Assembly (NCBI RefSeq): GCF_018219155.1
Contig: NZ_CP056123.1
Coordinates: 3,729,505-3,793,504, forward strand
Direction of reading: 5' to 3'
Origin: Moritella sp. 24
GTDB taxonomy: Bacteria > Pseudomonadota > Gammaproteobacteria > Enterobacterales > Moritellaceae
DNA: 64,000 bases
Under the pieces are notes generated by a model, which was not told the origin of the DNA, did no database searches, and saw only the letters and a list, made by a program, of their open reading frames with translations. Both the position numbers and the translations under genes were made by a program. Shown here in pieces: positions 47,845 through 56,795 of this stretch. Numbering within the stretch: position 1 is the first letter of the stretch; each line of letters starts with the position of its first letter.

Positions 47845-48531
47845 TTAACGTATCGAAAAGCGATAACCTGCACCACGAACTGTTTGTACATATTTATCAT
47901 GCTCGCTCGGTGTTAATGCTTTACGCAGACGACGGATATGCACATCAACCGTACGATCTTCGACATACACATTCATACCCCAAACATTATCTAATAACTG
48001 CTCTCTGCTATATACACGCTCTGGATGTGTCATAAAAAAGTGCAATAATTTAAACTCTGTTGGACCGATATCAATCACAGTATCATTCGCTGATACACGG
48101 TGAGCAACAGGATCAAGCTGTAGGCCACTAATATCAATCACTGAATCTTGTGTCATCGGCGCAACACGACGCATTACTGCGTTTAATCGTGCTATTAACT
48201 CTTTTGGTGAAAATGGTTTAGTGATGTAATCATCTGCCCCTACTTCCAATCCTTTAACTTTATCTTCCTCTTCGCCACGCGCAGTTAACATCACAACAGG
48301 AATCGATGATAAATGTGGTTGAGACTTTAAATGTTTAATATATTTAATGCCGCTACCACCCGGTAGCATCCAATCTAATAAGATTAAATTAGGATAAGGT
48401 TCGACAAGTCGCTCTACCGCTTCGTCATAATCCCCAGCTTCAATAACATCGAATCCTTTCTGCTCTAATGCAAAACACAGCATTTCACGGATCGCTAATT
48501 CATCTTCAACTACTAAAATTCGCTTAGACAC
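47845..48531 (-). CDS. phoB: phosphate-regulon response regulator PhoB
   Basis: OmpR-type response regulator of 228 residues. The receiver domain (about 1-120) has the acidic pocket E9/D10 and phospho-acceptor D53 in [11 protein letters not shown], and K in [11 protein letters not shown]. The C-terminal winged helix (about 130-226) carries [26 protein letters not shown] and [14 protein letters not shown]. The protein binds Pho boxes such as those upstream of pstC, pstS and nptA in this window. It is the first gene of the phoBR operon. Only a weak Pho-box-like sequence was noticed in its own upstream region. Confidence 0.97.
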   Translation of the reverse strand: MSKRILVVEDELAIREMLCFALEQKGFDVIEAGDYDEAVERLVEPYPNLILLDWMLPGGSGIKYIKHLKSQPHLSSIPVVMLTARGEEEDKVKGLEVGADDYITKPFSPKELIARLNAVMRRVAPMTQDSVIDISGLQLDPVAHRVSANDTVIDIGPTEFKLLHFFMTHPERVYSREQLLDNVWGMNVYVEDRTVDVHIRRLRKALTPSEHDKYVQTVRGAGYRFSIR

Positions 48532-48928
48532 TTTAAATATCCTTTACTATTCATCCCTTTATTAACTGTACCCAGTCAGCAAAAGATTTATATTTTAATG
48601 ATGAAAGACCCATTTATCTTTCGACTTTAACTGAAAGAGATTATCAGCTCAATATGTTTCAGAATTATTACACCAATGAATTTTTTATTAAAAATACATT
48701 TCACATCGAACAAATGTCATGAATTGCATATAAATATAGTATTTAATTAAAACAATGATTTTAATAACTAAAACATACTTATAATAAGCTCATTATAAAA
48801 ATCAATAACGTTCACACTGCTTAAATTAAGATTTTGATAAGTATACGCTTAAGCAGAGCCAAACTTGTATTTCCAACCTCCTTGAGTATACTGGTTATCC
48901 AAACAGTTGATACCAAGGTCCTGCTATA
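48532..48928. other. 397-base divergent gap between phoB and rdgC
   Basis: Strongly AT-rich region, shared as promoter for phoB (minus) and rdgC (plus). I see no convincing gene, terminator, repeat or full Pho box in it. Confidence 0.6.
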
Positions 48929-49843
48929 ATGTGGTTTAAAAACTTACTAATTTATCGTTTCACTCGTCCATTCGAACTAGATATTGAACAACTTGAAACC
49001 AAGTTAGCGGACTTCCCGTTTACCCCTTGCGGTAGTCAAGATTTATCAAAGTTCGGCTGGATCAAACCACTGGGTAAATCAGGCCAAGCGTTAACACACG
49101 GCATCGCAGATAACATACTTGTCTGTGCTAAAAAAGAAGATCGCGTACTACCAGCATCTGTTGTGAAAGACATGCTACAAGAAAAAGTAGACACGATTGA
49201 AGCAGAACAAGGCCGTGGTCTAAAGAAAAAAGAAAAAGACGCATTAAAAGAAGACATCGTTCATCAGTTACTACCACGTGCATTCCCACGTAGCAGTCAA
49301 ACTTTTGCTTGGATCTGTCCTTCGCAAGATTTATTAGTCGTTGATGCATCAAGTGCAAAAAAGGCCGAAGACTTAATTGCTTTATTACGTAAATGCGTTG
49401 GTAGCTTACCTGTTGTTCCTGTTGCCTTAACGACGCCAGCAGATGTAACCATGACAGAATGGCTAAATAACGGCAGTGCAGCTCCGGGGTTTGAATTAGG
49501 TGACGAAGCTGAATTACGCTCTGCACTTGAACACGGTGGTATTATCCGTTGTAAAGAACAAGACTTAACCAGTGAAGAGATCCAACATCACCTTAATGCT
49601 GATAAATTGGTGACTAAGTTGGCCCTAGACTGGAGCGAATCGCTTTCTTTCTTACTGGGTGAAGACATGTCTGTAAAGCGTCTTAAATTCAGCGATCTTA
49701 TTAGAGAGCAAAACGACGATGTAGCCACTGATGACTACGCGGCGAAATTTGATGCTGACTTTGCTTTGATGACCGGCGAGTTAATGCGCTTCATTCCAGA
49801 CCTAATCACTGCTCTAGGTGGTGAAGAAGCAAGTGCTAAATAA
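48929..49843 (+). CDS. rdgC: recombination-associated protein RdgC
   Basis: Nucleoid-associated DNA-binding protein of 304 residues, the usual size, that forms a ring dimer and modulates RecA-dependent recombination. It begins with the conserved MWFKNLLIYRFTRPF start, and later segments TFAWICPSQDLLVVDASSAKKAEDLIALLRK and the acidic C-terminal helical part fit the family. The gene is alone between phoB and a long heptamer tandem array that starts 49 bases after its stop. No ribosome-binding anomaly is apparent. Confidence 0.95.
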   Translation: MWFKNLLIYRFTRPFELDIEQLETKLADFPFTPCGSQDLSKFGWIKPLGKSGQALTHGIADNILVCAKKEDRVLPASVVKDMLQEKVDTIEAEQGRGLKKKEKDALKEDIVHQLLPRAFPRSSQTFAWICPSQDLLVVDASSAKKAEDLIALLRKCVGSLPVVPVALTTPADVTMTEWLNNGSAAPGFELGDEAELRSALEHGGIIRCKEQDLTSEEIQHHLNADKLVTKLALDWSESLSFLLGEDMSVKRLKFSDLIREQNDDVATDDYAAKFDADFALMTGELMRFIPDLITALGGEEASAK

Positions 49844-49891
49844 ATAGCACTCTTATTATGCAGCATATCTCCTCAGGTATGCTGCATACTT

Positions 49892-50084
49892 CTTCTATCT
49901 TCTATCTTCTATCTTCTATCTTCTATCTTCTATCTTCTATCTTCTATCTTCTATCTTCTATCTTCTATCTTCTATCTTCTATCTTCTATCTTCTATCTTC
50001 TATCTTCTATCTTCTATCTTCTATCTTCTATCTTCTATCTTCTATCTTCTATCTTCTATCTTCTATCTTCTATCTTCTATCTTC
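49892..50084. repeat. heptanucleotide tandem array (CTTCTAT, about 27.5 copies)
   Basis: Twenty-seven perfect consecutive copies of CTTCTAT run from 49892 to 50080, with four further bases of a partial copy ending at 50084. No base deviates from the unit. The array begins 49 bases after the rdgC stop and ends about 270 bases before the Pho box of nptA. The strand shown is pyrimidine-rich (six of seven bases). Because seven is not a multiple of three, all three plus-strand frames read the same seven codons without a stop, and the opposite strand has stops in all frames. Confidence 0.98.
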
Positions 50085-50353
50085 AGTATTAATCTCCTGC
50101 CAGCCCCATTTATACCTAAACTTTCGTTTGAATTACTCATTTAAACTCTGTATTTCCCCCTTCAATCCGCATAATTAACATGACAAGAGTGTCACAATTG
50201 CTATTTCAAGGTGCTAAAAGAGTCATAAACCGCCGATTTAAGCTACAATTTATAACGTTCAACAATAAACATTGAAAATAAACGATAACAAATAAACATT
50301 CAAAAACAGCACCTTAAATATTAATGCGTATTTTTTATGACATTAAAAAATCA

Positions 50354-50371
50354 CTGTAATATTTCTGTCAC
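50354..50371 (+). promoter_or_regulatory. Pho box upstream of nptA
   Basis: CTGTAATATTTCTGTCAC matches the Pho box consensus at about 15 of 18 positions with two direct repeats 11 bases apart. It lies about 78 bases upstream of the nptA start. Confidence 0.75.
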
Positions 50372-50412
50372 ACAAGTTTGTTCTAATCCCTCTCGTCAAC
50401 TAACTGAAGCAA

Positions 50413-50432
50413 ATCTGTCAAGAGCGACAGAT
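50413..50432 (+). promoter_or_regulatory. small hairpin in the nptA leader
   Basis: ATCTGTC (50413-50419) pairs perfectly with GACAGAT (50426-50432) around AAGAGC, 16 bases before the nptA ATG. It could affect translation start or mRNA stability. Confidence 0.4.
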
Positions 50433-50448
50433 AAAACGGTACCTAGAG

Positions 50449-51603
50449 ATGAAAAACAACGAAGCAAATGAATTGAACCCAAGCACAATGCAAAAAGTAT
50501 TCAGCTGGGTAAGTGTAGCCGCATTGGTATACTTCGTATTAGTAGCAGTATCTACAGTAAGTGGAGGCTTTAAAATGTTCTCCGGTGGTAGTGCTGGTGC
50601 AGAACAAATTTTCGCTTTCGCAACTAACCCATTCGTAGCTTTATTATTGGGTATCCTAGTAACAGCATTAGTACAGTCTTCAAGTACAGTTACATCAGTA
50701 ATTGTTGGTCTTGTTGCTGGCGGCCTGCCAATTTCAATTGCAATCCCGATGGTAATGGGTGCAAACATGGGTACGACGATTACAAATACGTTCGTAAGCA
50801 TGGGTCATATTCGTGACAAACAAGAATTCCAACGTGCATTTAGTGCAGCAACAGTACATGACTTCTTTAACTTACTTGCGGTAGCTATCTTCCTACCACT
50901 AGAAATTGCATTTGGTATCCTTGAAAAAATGGCTACCTTCCTAGCAGATTTCTTTGTTGGCGGCAGCAGCTTAAGCATTAAAGAATTCAACTTCATTAAA
51001 CCGTTAACAAAACCTGCGGTAAACCAAATTAAAGAACTCGCTAGTGCATTACCAATTGAAGGTAATACAGCAGGTCTAGTAATGGTATTCATCGGTATCT
51101 TCATGATTGGTTTCTCTGTTACCTTCCTAGGTAAAGTATTGAAATCAGTAATGGTTGGTCGTGCTAAAGCAGTATTACACGGTGCAATCGGTCGTGGCCC
51201 TGTAAGTGGTATCCTATCTGGTACAGCGGTAACAGTAATGGTGCAGTCATCATCAACAACAACAAGCTTGATGATTCCATTAGCAGGCAGTGGTGTATTT
51301 ACAACCCGTCAAATCTTCCCATTCACTTTGGGTGCGAATATCGGTACGACGATTACAGCATTACTTGCAGCAACATCTATCAGCGGTGAGTTCGCAGAAG
51401 TAGCAATGACGATTGCGCTGGTGCACGTTATGTTTAACGTATTCGCTGTTGCACTTATCTACGGTATCCCAGCATTACGTGAGATTCCAATTAAGTGTGC
51501 AGAAGCACTAGCACGCCAAGGTACTGAAAATAAATTCATCGCTTTTGGTTATGTAGTGGGCGCATTCTTCGCACTACCTGGTCTGATGATTGTGTTTAAC
51601 TAA
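50449..51603 (+). CDS. nptA: Na+/phosphate cotransporter NptA (NaPi-II type)
   Basis: Inner-membrane sodium-dependent phosphate transporter, 384 residues, with two inverted Na_Pi_cotrans repeats. Each repeat contains the QSSSTxTS motif: ALVQSSSTVTSVIVG (about residues 64-78) and VMVQSSSTTTSLMIP (about 263-277), with a GANMGTTITN/GANIGTTITA block after each. Membrane segments are numerous in both halves. The Pho box about 80 bases upstream suggests induction by PhoB along with the Pst system. The gene follows rdgC and a long tandem repeat. Confidence 0.93.
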   Translation: MKNNEANELNPSTMQKVFSWVSVAALVYFVLVAVSTVSGGFKMFSGGSAGAEQIFAFATNPFVALLLGILVTALVQSSSTVTSVIVGLVAGGLPISIAIPMVMGANMGTTITNTFVSMGHIRDKQEFQRAFSAATVHDFFNLLAVAIFLPLEIAFGILEKMATFLADFFVGGSSLSIKEFNFIKPLTKPAVNQIKELASALPIEGNTAGLVMVFIGIFMIGFSVTFLGKVLKSVMVGRAKAVLHGAIGRGPVSGILSGTAVTVMVQSSSTTTSLMIPLAGSGVFTTRQIFPFTLGANIGTTITALLAATSISGEFAEVAMTIALVHVMFNVFAVALIYGIPALREIPIKCAEALARQGTENKFIAFGYVVGAFFALPGLMIVFN

Positions 51604-51646
51604 ACAAAGCATAAATGATGACTGTAAATAATTAGCCATCATATTT

Positions 51647-51675
51647 AAAAGCTCAGACTTGTTCTGAGCTTTTTT
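51647..51675 (+). terminator. terminator after nptA
   Basis: GCTCAGA (51651-51657) pairs with TCTGAGC (51663-51669) between A- and T-runs, about 45 bases after the stop. Confidence 0.9.
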
Positions 51676-51725
51676 GTATCTGCATTAAAGTAAGCCCCCT
51701 TTGCAATATCCTCTTCGAATAAAGC

Positions 51726-51739
51726 ATGATCTAGATCAA
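51726..51739 (+). promoter_or_regulatory. FNR-like site upstream of trhP
   Basis: ATGAT-CTAG-ATCAA matches the FNR consensus TTGAT-N4-ATCAA at 9 of 10 bases and is centred about 97 bases before the trhP start. Oxygen-responsive control is suggested but not shown. Confidence 0.45.
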
Positions 51740-51829
51740 TGTCACATCACATACCAACGCGTAGAATCGCGAACCTTGATGCCCTTAGGGTATTCCCTGA
51801 CTTGAACTCAGACACAAATTGAGGTTGAA

Positions 51830-53194
51830 ATGTTTACTCCAGAATTACTTTCCCCTGCAGGTTCACTAAAGAACATGCGCTATGCTTTCGCTTACGGTGC
51901 CGATGCTGTTTACGCTGGCCAACCACGTTATAGCCTACGTGTACGTAACAACGAATTTAGCTTAGAAAACTTAGCAATTGGTATCAATGAAGCACACGCA
52001 CTTGGTAAACAATTCTATGTGGTTTGTAATATCCAACCTCATAACTCAAAGTTAAAAACCTTCATCCGTGATTTAACACCTATCATCGCAATGAAGCCAG
52101 ATGCAATTATCATGTCTGATCCAGGTCTGATCATGATGGTACGTGAAGCTTTCCCAGATATGGTTATTCACCTTTCAGTACAAGCAAACGCTGTAAACTG
52201 GGCAACTGTAAAATTCTGGTACACGCAAGGTATTAAACGTGTGATCTTGTCTCGTGAACTATCACTTGATGAAATTGAAGACATTCGTTTCCACTGCCCT
52301 GACATGGAAATAGAAGTTTTTGTACACGGTGCATTATGCATGGCTTACTCTGGTCGTTGCCTATTGTCTGGTTACATTAACAAACGAGATCCAAATCAAG
52401 GTTCATGCACTAATTCATGCCGTTGGAAATACGATGCACATGATGCTACCGAAAATGAAACTGGTGATATTGTTGCTACTGAACCAGAAATCTATATTCC
52501 GGAATCGCCAGAGCCGACGTTAGGCGAAGGTAAACCGACTGACCAAATCTTCTTATTACAAGAGCAAGGTCGTCCAAATGAATATATGCCTGCATTTGAA
52601 GATGAGCATGGTACTTACATCATGAACTCAAAAGACCTACGTGCTATCCAACACGTTGAGCGTCTAACTAAAATGGGCGTACATTCATTAAAAATTGAAG
52701 GTCGTACTAAATCGTTCTACTACTGTGCACGTACTGCACAAGTATATAAGCAAGCGATTAATGATGCAGTTGCAGGCCGTGACTTTGATCCATCACTATT
52801 GCGTTCACTAGAACACCTTGCACACCGTGGTTACACAGAGGGTTTCTTAAGCCGTCATACACACGATGCATACCAGAACTACGATTACGGTTACTCGATC
52901 AGTGAAACACAGCAGTTTGTTGGTGAATTCAATGGCCGTAACGATAAAGGTCTTGCTGAAGTCATTGTTAAAAATAAATTCCTAGTGGGTGATTCACTAG
53001 AATTAATGACACCACAAGGTAACCTAACCTTCAAACTTGAAGAATTAGAAAACCGTAAAGGCGAGTCAATGGAATACGCACCAGGTTCTGGCCACATTGT
53101 TTACTTACCAGTACCTGAAGAAGTAACACTAGATCACGCGCTACTGATGCGTAACTTTGCCAATAGCGAAGATACTCGTAATCCGCATAAATAA
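51830..53194 (+). CDS. trhP: U32-family tRNA hydroxylase TrhP (YegQ)
   Basis: Peptidase-U32-family protein of 454 residues (YegQ/TrhP), which in Escherichia coli makes 5-hydroxyuridine at position 34 of tRNA, an oxygen-independent reaction that uses prephenate. It starts MFTPELLSPAGSLKNMRYAFAYGADAVYAGQPRYSLR; the U32 signature EVFVHGALCMAYSGRCLLS has conserved Cys, followed by GSCTNSCRWKY, giving an Fe-S-type Cys set. The C-terminal part (about residues 360-450) is a beta-barrel-like domain. The yfhL ferredoxin gene starts 23 bases later and may supply electrons (inference). Confidence 0.92.
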   Translation: MFTPELLSPAGSLKNMRYAFAYGADAVYAGQPRYSLRVRNNEFSLENLAIGINEAHALGKQFYVVCNIQPHNSKLKTFIRDLTPIIAMKPDAIIMSDPGLIMMVREAFPDMVIHLSVQANAVNWATVKFWYTQGIKRVILSRELSLDEIEDIRFHCPDMEIEVFVHGALCMAYSGRCLLSGYINKRDPNQGSCTNSCRWKYDAHDATENETGDIVATEPEIYIPESPEPTLGEGKPTDQIFLLQEQGRPNEYMPAFEDEHGTYIMNSKDLRAIQHVERLTKMGVHSLKIEGRTKSFYYCARTAQVYKQAINDAVAGRDFDPSLLRSLEHLAHRGYTEGFLSRHTHDAYQNYDYGYSISETQQFVGEFNGRNDKGLAEVIVKNKFLVGDSLELMTPQGNLTFKLEELENRKGESMEYAPGSGHIVYLPVPEEVTLDHALLMRNFANSEDTRNPHK

Positions 53195-53217
53195 TCCATT
53201 AGGATAGAAGTAACCTT

Positions 53218-53481
53218 ATGGCATTATTAATTAATGATAAGTGTATTAACTGTGATATGTGCGATCCGGAATGTCCGAATGGCGCAATTACATTTGGCGC
53301 AAAGATTTATGAAATAGACCCGCTATTATGCACTGAATGCGTTGGTCATTATGATAAACCGACCTGTAAGACTGTTTGCCCGATTAACTGCATTATTACC
53401 GATCCGGATAATGTAGAAAAAGAGGAAACATTATGGGAAAAATTTGTGATGATCCAAGACGCGACAAAGGCAGCACGCTAA
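53218..53481 (+). CDS. yfhL: [4Fe-4S] ferredoxin, YfhL-like
   Basis: Small ferredoxin of 87 residues with two [4Fe-4S] clusters. Cluster 1 cysteines are C9, C12, C15 and C19; cluster 2 uses C38, C41 with C50 and C54, in the YfhL arrangement with an insertion between the second and third ligands. A further Cys58 may complete the set. It is a soluble electron carrier. The gene is 23 bases after trhP and is likely co-transcribed; yegQ and yfhL are far apart in Escherichia coli. Confidence 0.94.
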   Translation: MALLINDKCINCDMCDPECPNGAITFGAKIYEIDPLLCTECVGHYDKPTCKTVCPINCIITDPDNVEKEETLWEKFVMIQDATKAAR

Positions 53482-53507
53482 GTAAATAACGCTGTCGCAT
53501 CAATACC

Positions 53508-53535
53508 AAAAAGGCGAGTAATTACTCGCCTTTTT
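53508..53535. terminator. bidirectional terminator between yfhL and rimJ
   Basis: A 28-base perfect palindrome: AAAAAGGCGAGTAA followed by its complement, with A- and T-runs at both ends. It serves two convergent genes. Confidence 0.93.
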
Positions 53536-53544
53536 ATTTATCTA

Positions 53545-54123
53545 TCAGCCCCTTGCAGTACGGTATAACCAATCTTCTTGTAATAAAGCCGTTAATACAT
53601 GATCTTGCCAACACCCTGCAATTTTAAGATATTTCCGCGCATAACCTTCACGTTCAAATCCCAGCCTTTGTAATAATGCACCACTGCGTTCATTCTCTGG
53701 AATATAGTTCGCCATCACCCGGTTTAGTCCTACATTTGTATACATAAAGTCCAGAGCACATTGCAAAAACTCGACCATCAAGCCCTGCCCTTCATACTCC
53801 TTTGAAATTGAATACCCGAGGTAGCATGATTTAAAGACACCTTGAATAATATTACTGAAATTAGCCACAGCAACAATTTCAGATTGATCTGGGGTCATCG
53901 CAATAAAATTGATGGCGCTAGCATCATTAAACTCTGTATGAATCTGATCTATGCGGAGTAACCACCAACGTAACGTGTAATAAGCATCACTTCTAGTGGG
54001 TTCCCAAGGTGCTAAATGGCTCTGATTGCGTAGATAATACTGACGTAGTAACTCGGCATCACGCGCCACCGCCATACGGATAACTAAACGGTTTGTTACA
54101 AATTGCGGAAATTTTGATGACAT
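53545..54123 (-). CDS. rimJ: ribosomal protein S5 N-acetyltransferase RimJ
   Basis: GNAT-family N-terminal acetyltransferase of 192 residues, like RimJ (194 in Escherichia coli), which acetylates ribosomal protein S5. Matching blocks are TNRLVIRM (residues 9-16), NQSHLAPWEP (33-42), VANFSNIIQGVFKSCYLGYSISKEYEGQGLM, with the acetyl-CoA loop, RVMANYIPENERSGALLQRLGFEREGYA and the WQDHVLTALL end. It lies 37 bases downstream of an FMN-reductase-like gene on the same strand and may share its transcript. Confidence 0.9.
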   Translation of the reverse strand: MSSKFPQFVTNRLVIRMAVARDAELLRQYYLRNQSHLAPWEPTRSDAYYTLRWWLLRIDQIHTEFNDASAINFIAMTPDQSEIVAVANFSNIIQGVFKSCYLGYSISKEYEGQGLMVEFLQCALDFMYTNVGLNRVMANYIPENERSGALLQRLGFEREGYARKYLKIAGCWQDHVLTALLQEDWLYRTARG

Positions 54124-54160
54124 CCAACACCTCAGCTAAACTAGATCGCACTCGATCAAA

Positions 54161-54739
54161 TTAGGCGAGATGTAACCTTGTTGAAGATAGTAAACCACCA
54201 TTATCGACCAACTGCTTCATCAAGCCTAAATTAGCCAGTATACGTTCTACTAATGGTGTTTCAAATGGATAATAGCGTTCTTTACAATTATTCACTGATT
54301 CAATTGTGGCTACGCTAAAATGTTCTAATATCAAGCAGGTATTATTTTTACAGAAATTTTCCATCCAGAGCGCTGTCGATGAGTAGGCCCCACGACAATT
54401 ACTACTCACCCTTAGTATCGCACTTGGTAATAAAGGTAAATTATCATTTTCACAAAAAGCATAAAAATTATCTAAGCTTTCTTCTTCCCACTCAGGGCTA
54501 ACAACAATAATCGCATCTGCCGTTCGCATTAACTGTGCTGTAGCTTGCCATTCATCTTGCCAATCATCAATTTCATTTTTTATCGCTTTATCCCATATCG
54601 GTAAGGTTATTTTAACAAAGTCTAATAAGTTAACTTTACTAAATAACTGCGACTGCTCGGCTAATTGCAATACTGATTGTGCAATTTTAATGGTTGTCGA
54701 CCTATTTCTGGAACTGCCACTAACAACAACTAGTCTCAC
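54161..54739 (-). CDS. NADPH-dependent FMN reductase-fold flavoprotein
   Basis: Flavodoxin-fold protein of 192 residues in the NADPH-dependent FMN reductase group. The FMN phosphate loop is at the start: VVSGSSRNRSTTIKIA (residues 5-20), and the second flavin contact is VVSPEWEEESLDNFYAFCEN near residues 79-98, where the usual PEY/PEYN motif is replaced by PEWEE. It probably reduces flavin or quinone-type compounds in the cytosol. Two Cys-containing segments (CRGAYSS and CKERYYP) are seen. The substrate is not predictable. Confidence 0.8.
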   Translation of the reverse strand: MRLVVVSGSSRNRSTTIKIAQSVLQLAEQSQLFSKVNLLDFVKITLPIWDKAIKNEIDDWQDEWQATAQLMRTADAIIVVSPEWEEESLDNFYAFCENDNLPLLPSAILRVSSNCRGAYSSTALWMENFCKNNTCLILEHFSVATIESVNNCKERYYPFETPLVERILANLGLMKQLVDNGGLLSSTRLHLA

Positions 54740-54985
54740 TTTATGCTCCTTGCATCAAAGGTATTCACAACTAAATTACGGCCATATCCATATGGCGTTA
54801 AGGTTATAGAATCATAATATGAGGGAACGGTAAGGTCGGTCTATAGCGATAACATAAAGCAATACTATAACCATACTAAGGCATGACAGCGGAGCGTGGG
54901 AAAAGCGATAGTAATAAGTTTAACCCCCACACTCATAATATAAGCATGGGTATGTTCAATTATCAGTTTACACATTTAATGGATA

Positions 54986-55513
54986 TTAAGCGTTGGCTTT
55001 TTCTTGCGTACTCATTTTCGTTTCAGGTTCAACCAGCCCTTGCTGAATGAACTCCGCAAGATAAGACAATAATGTTGTTGCCGATTTTGGTAATTCATCG
55101 AGATCAAAACTATCAAGCATGTTTTTTACTTCAAGGCCTAACTCAGTATCACCTTCAATTTTTAAACGACGCTGGAAAAACAAGGTATCAGGGTCTTCTT
55201 TACGTGCAGTAATGAGTACTAACTCATTTAAGTTACCTTTAAAACTAACATCTGCCGCATCCGCTTTTTCTGCGATAACAAGCTTATTATTCTGGCAAGT
55301 GATAAACCAATTAATGCCTAAATCAGTAATTTCAACTTGTAGCCATTTTTGCTCAAGGAACTCAAATTCATCATCCTCTAACCCTTCAGCAAATACACGA
55401 TTAAGCACTTGTGAAAGTACTTTTTCTTGTAATGAAAAAGGTAAAATTTTAGCGGGAATTGCTAATAACCCAGGTACAGTGTGTACCAACTTACGGTGTA
55501 GAGTATGTAACAT
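54986..55513 (-). CDS. ubiT: ubiquinone biosynthesis accessory factor UbiT (YhbT, SCP2 domain)
   Basis: SCP2-domain lipid-binding protein of 175 residues from the ATG at 55513, matching UbiT of Escherichia coli (174). AAGGG lies about 10 bases upstream; the longer start at 55543 is less likely. The core TFFQ-type segment DPDTLFFQRRLKIEGDTELGLEVKNMLD (about residues 110-137) is nearly identical to the family. UbiT acts with UbiU and UbiV in oxygen-independent ubiquinone synthesis and is thought to carry isoprenoid intermediates. It is divergent from ubiU across 173 bases, the standard layout. Confidence 0.93.
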   Translation of the reverse strand: MLHTLHRKLVHTVPGLLAIPAKILPFSLQEKVLSQVLNRVFAEGLEDDEFEFLEQKWLQVEITDLGINWFITCQNNKLVIAEKADAADVSFKGNLNELVLITARKEDPDTLFFQRRLKIEGDTELGLEVKNMLDSFDLDELPKSATTLLSYLAEFIQQGLVEPETKMSTQEKANA

Positions 55514-55686
55514 CCGGTAATGACCCTTGAGTAAAAACACCATTTTAGCCTGCTATCTCCCGCTGTATCCTAAGCAAAGTCAATTTAAAGTAGATTAACT
55601 AAGATAATCCTGCCCTAAATCAAATCCAATAAAACGCCAATCCCTTACAATTTTTCTCAAGATTCATCGTGCAAGATACTATAACA

Positions 55687-56682
55687 ATGGAATTACTCTG
55701 CCCTGCTGGTAACTTACCTGCATTAAAAACCGCTGTCGATAATGGCGCAGACGCGGTTTATATCGGTTTTAAAGACGACACTAACGCTCGTCACTTTGCT
55801 GGTTTAAACTTTACTGACAAAAAACTCGATAAAGCTGTCGATTATATTCGTAGCCATGATCGTCATCTTCACGTTGCGATTAATACATTTGCTCACCCAG
55901 GAAAATTAGAACGCTGGGAGCGCGCAGTCGATCGCTGTGCAGATATGGGAGTAGATGCCGCGATTATCTCTGATGTTGCAGTTCTTGATTACGCAACGAA
56001 GAAATACCCGGATTTAGAATTACATTTATCTGTTCAAGCATCTGCAACGAACGTTGAAGCAATTAACTTTTATACCAACAATTTTAATGTCAGCCGAGTT
56101 GTATTACCCCGTGTTTTATCTATTCACCAAGTAAAACAATTAGCCCGTAATACCGATGTAGAATTGGAAGTGTTTGCCTTTGGTAGCTTATGTATCATGG
56201 CAGAAGGCCGCTGTTACCTATCCTCTTATCTAACAGGCGAGTCACCTAATACTGTCGGCGCTTGTTCTCCTGCAAAATACGTACGCTGGGAAGAGACAGA
56301 GCAAGGTTTAGAGTCTCGCTTAAATGGTGTGCTTATCGACCGCTACCAGCCTGAAGAAAAAACAGGCTATCCAACCCTGTGTAAAGGCCGCTTTAATGTC
56401 GATGGCAAAGTATTCCATGCCCTGGAAGAACCAACGAGTTTAAATACGCTTGCACTCATACCTGAACTTGCCAAGGCAAATATATCAGCGGTTAAAATTG
56501 AAGGTCGTCAACGCAGCCCTGCTTATACAGAACAGGTGACTAAAGTATGGCGTGCCGCAATTGATCGCTACCGAAAAGACCCAGAAAAATATCAAGTTGA
56601 AGCCGCATGGAATAAACAACTTGATCAGCTTTCTGAAGGGACGAGTACAACATTAGGTGCTTACCACCGAGATTGGCAGTAA
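55687..56682 (+). CDS. ubiU: oxygen-independent ubiquinone hydroxylase subunit UbiU (U32 family)
   Basis: U32-family protein of 331 residues, the same length as the Escherichia coli enzyme, from the ATG at 55687 (MELLCPAGNL). The four Fe-S cysteines C169, C176, C193 and C232 are at exactly the known positions. With UbiV it forms the complex that hydroxylates the ubiquinone ring without oxygen, using prephenate. The GTG at 55669 would add six residues and is not supported. ubiV follows after 113 bases. The two genes are in line with a divergent ubiT. Confidence 0.96.
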   Translation: MELLCPAGNLPALKTAVDNGADAVYIGFKDDTNARHFAGLNFTDKKLDKAVDYIRSHDRHLHVAINTFAHPGKLERWERAVDRCADMGVDAAIISDVAVLDYATKKYPDLELHLSVQASATNVEAINFYTNNFNVSRVVLPRVLSIHQVKQLARNTDVELEVFAFGSLCIMAEGRCYLSSYLTGESPNTVGACSPAKYVRWEETEQGLESRLNGVLIDRYQPEEKTGYPTLCKGRFNVDGKVFHALEEPTSLNTLALIPELAKANISAVKIEGRQRSPAYTEQVTKVWRAAIDRYRKDPEKYQVEAAWNKQLDQLSEGTSTTLGAYHRDWQ

Positions 56683-56795
56683 TTAAGATTGGTAGCAACC
56701 TTGGCTACCAAACAGATACTGACCGCACCTATACTTGAAAAGCCTTTACGGGTAACAACTTAAGCTGGCAATGAAAGTCAGCAGCGAGAGTAACA

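Noticed and set aside
48532-48928. Pho-box-like sequence before phoB around 48631-48648
   Set aside because: Only about half of the consensus positions match, so it is not reported as a Pho box.
49858-50178. 106-residue reading frame with a repeated Ser/Ile/Phe/Tyr/Leu heptapeptide
   Set aside because: It is created entirely by the heptamer DNA array, which reads the same seven codons in every plus-strand frame. There is no good ribosome binding site and no other support for a protein.
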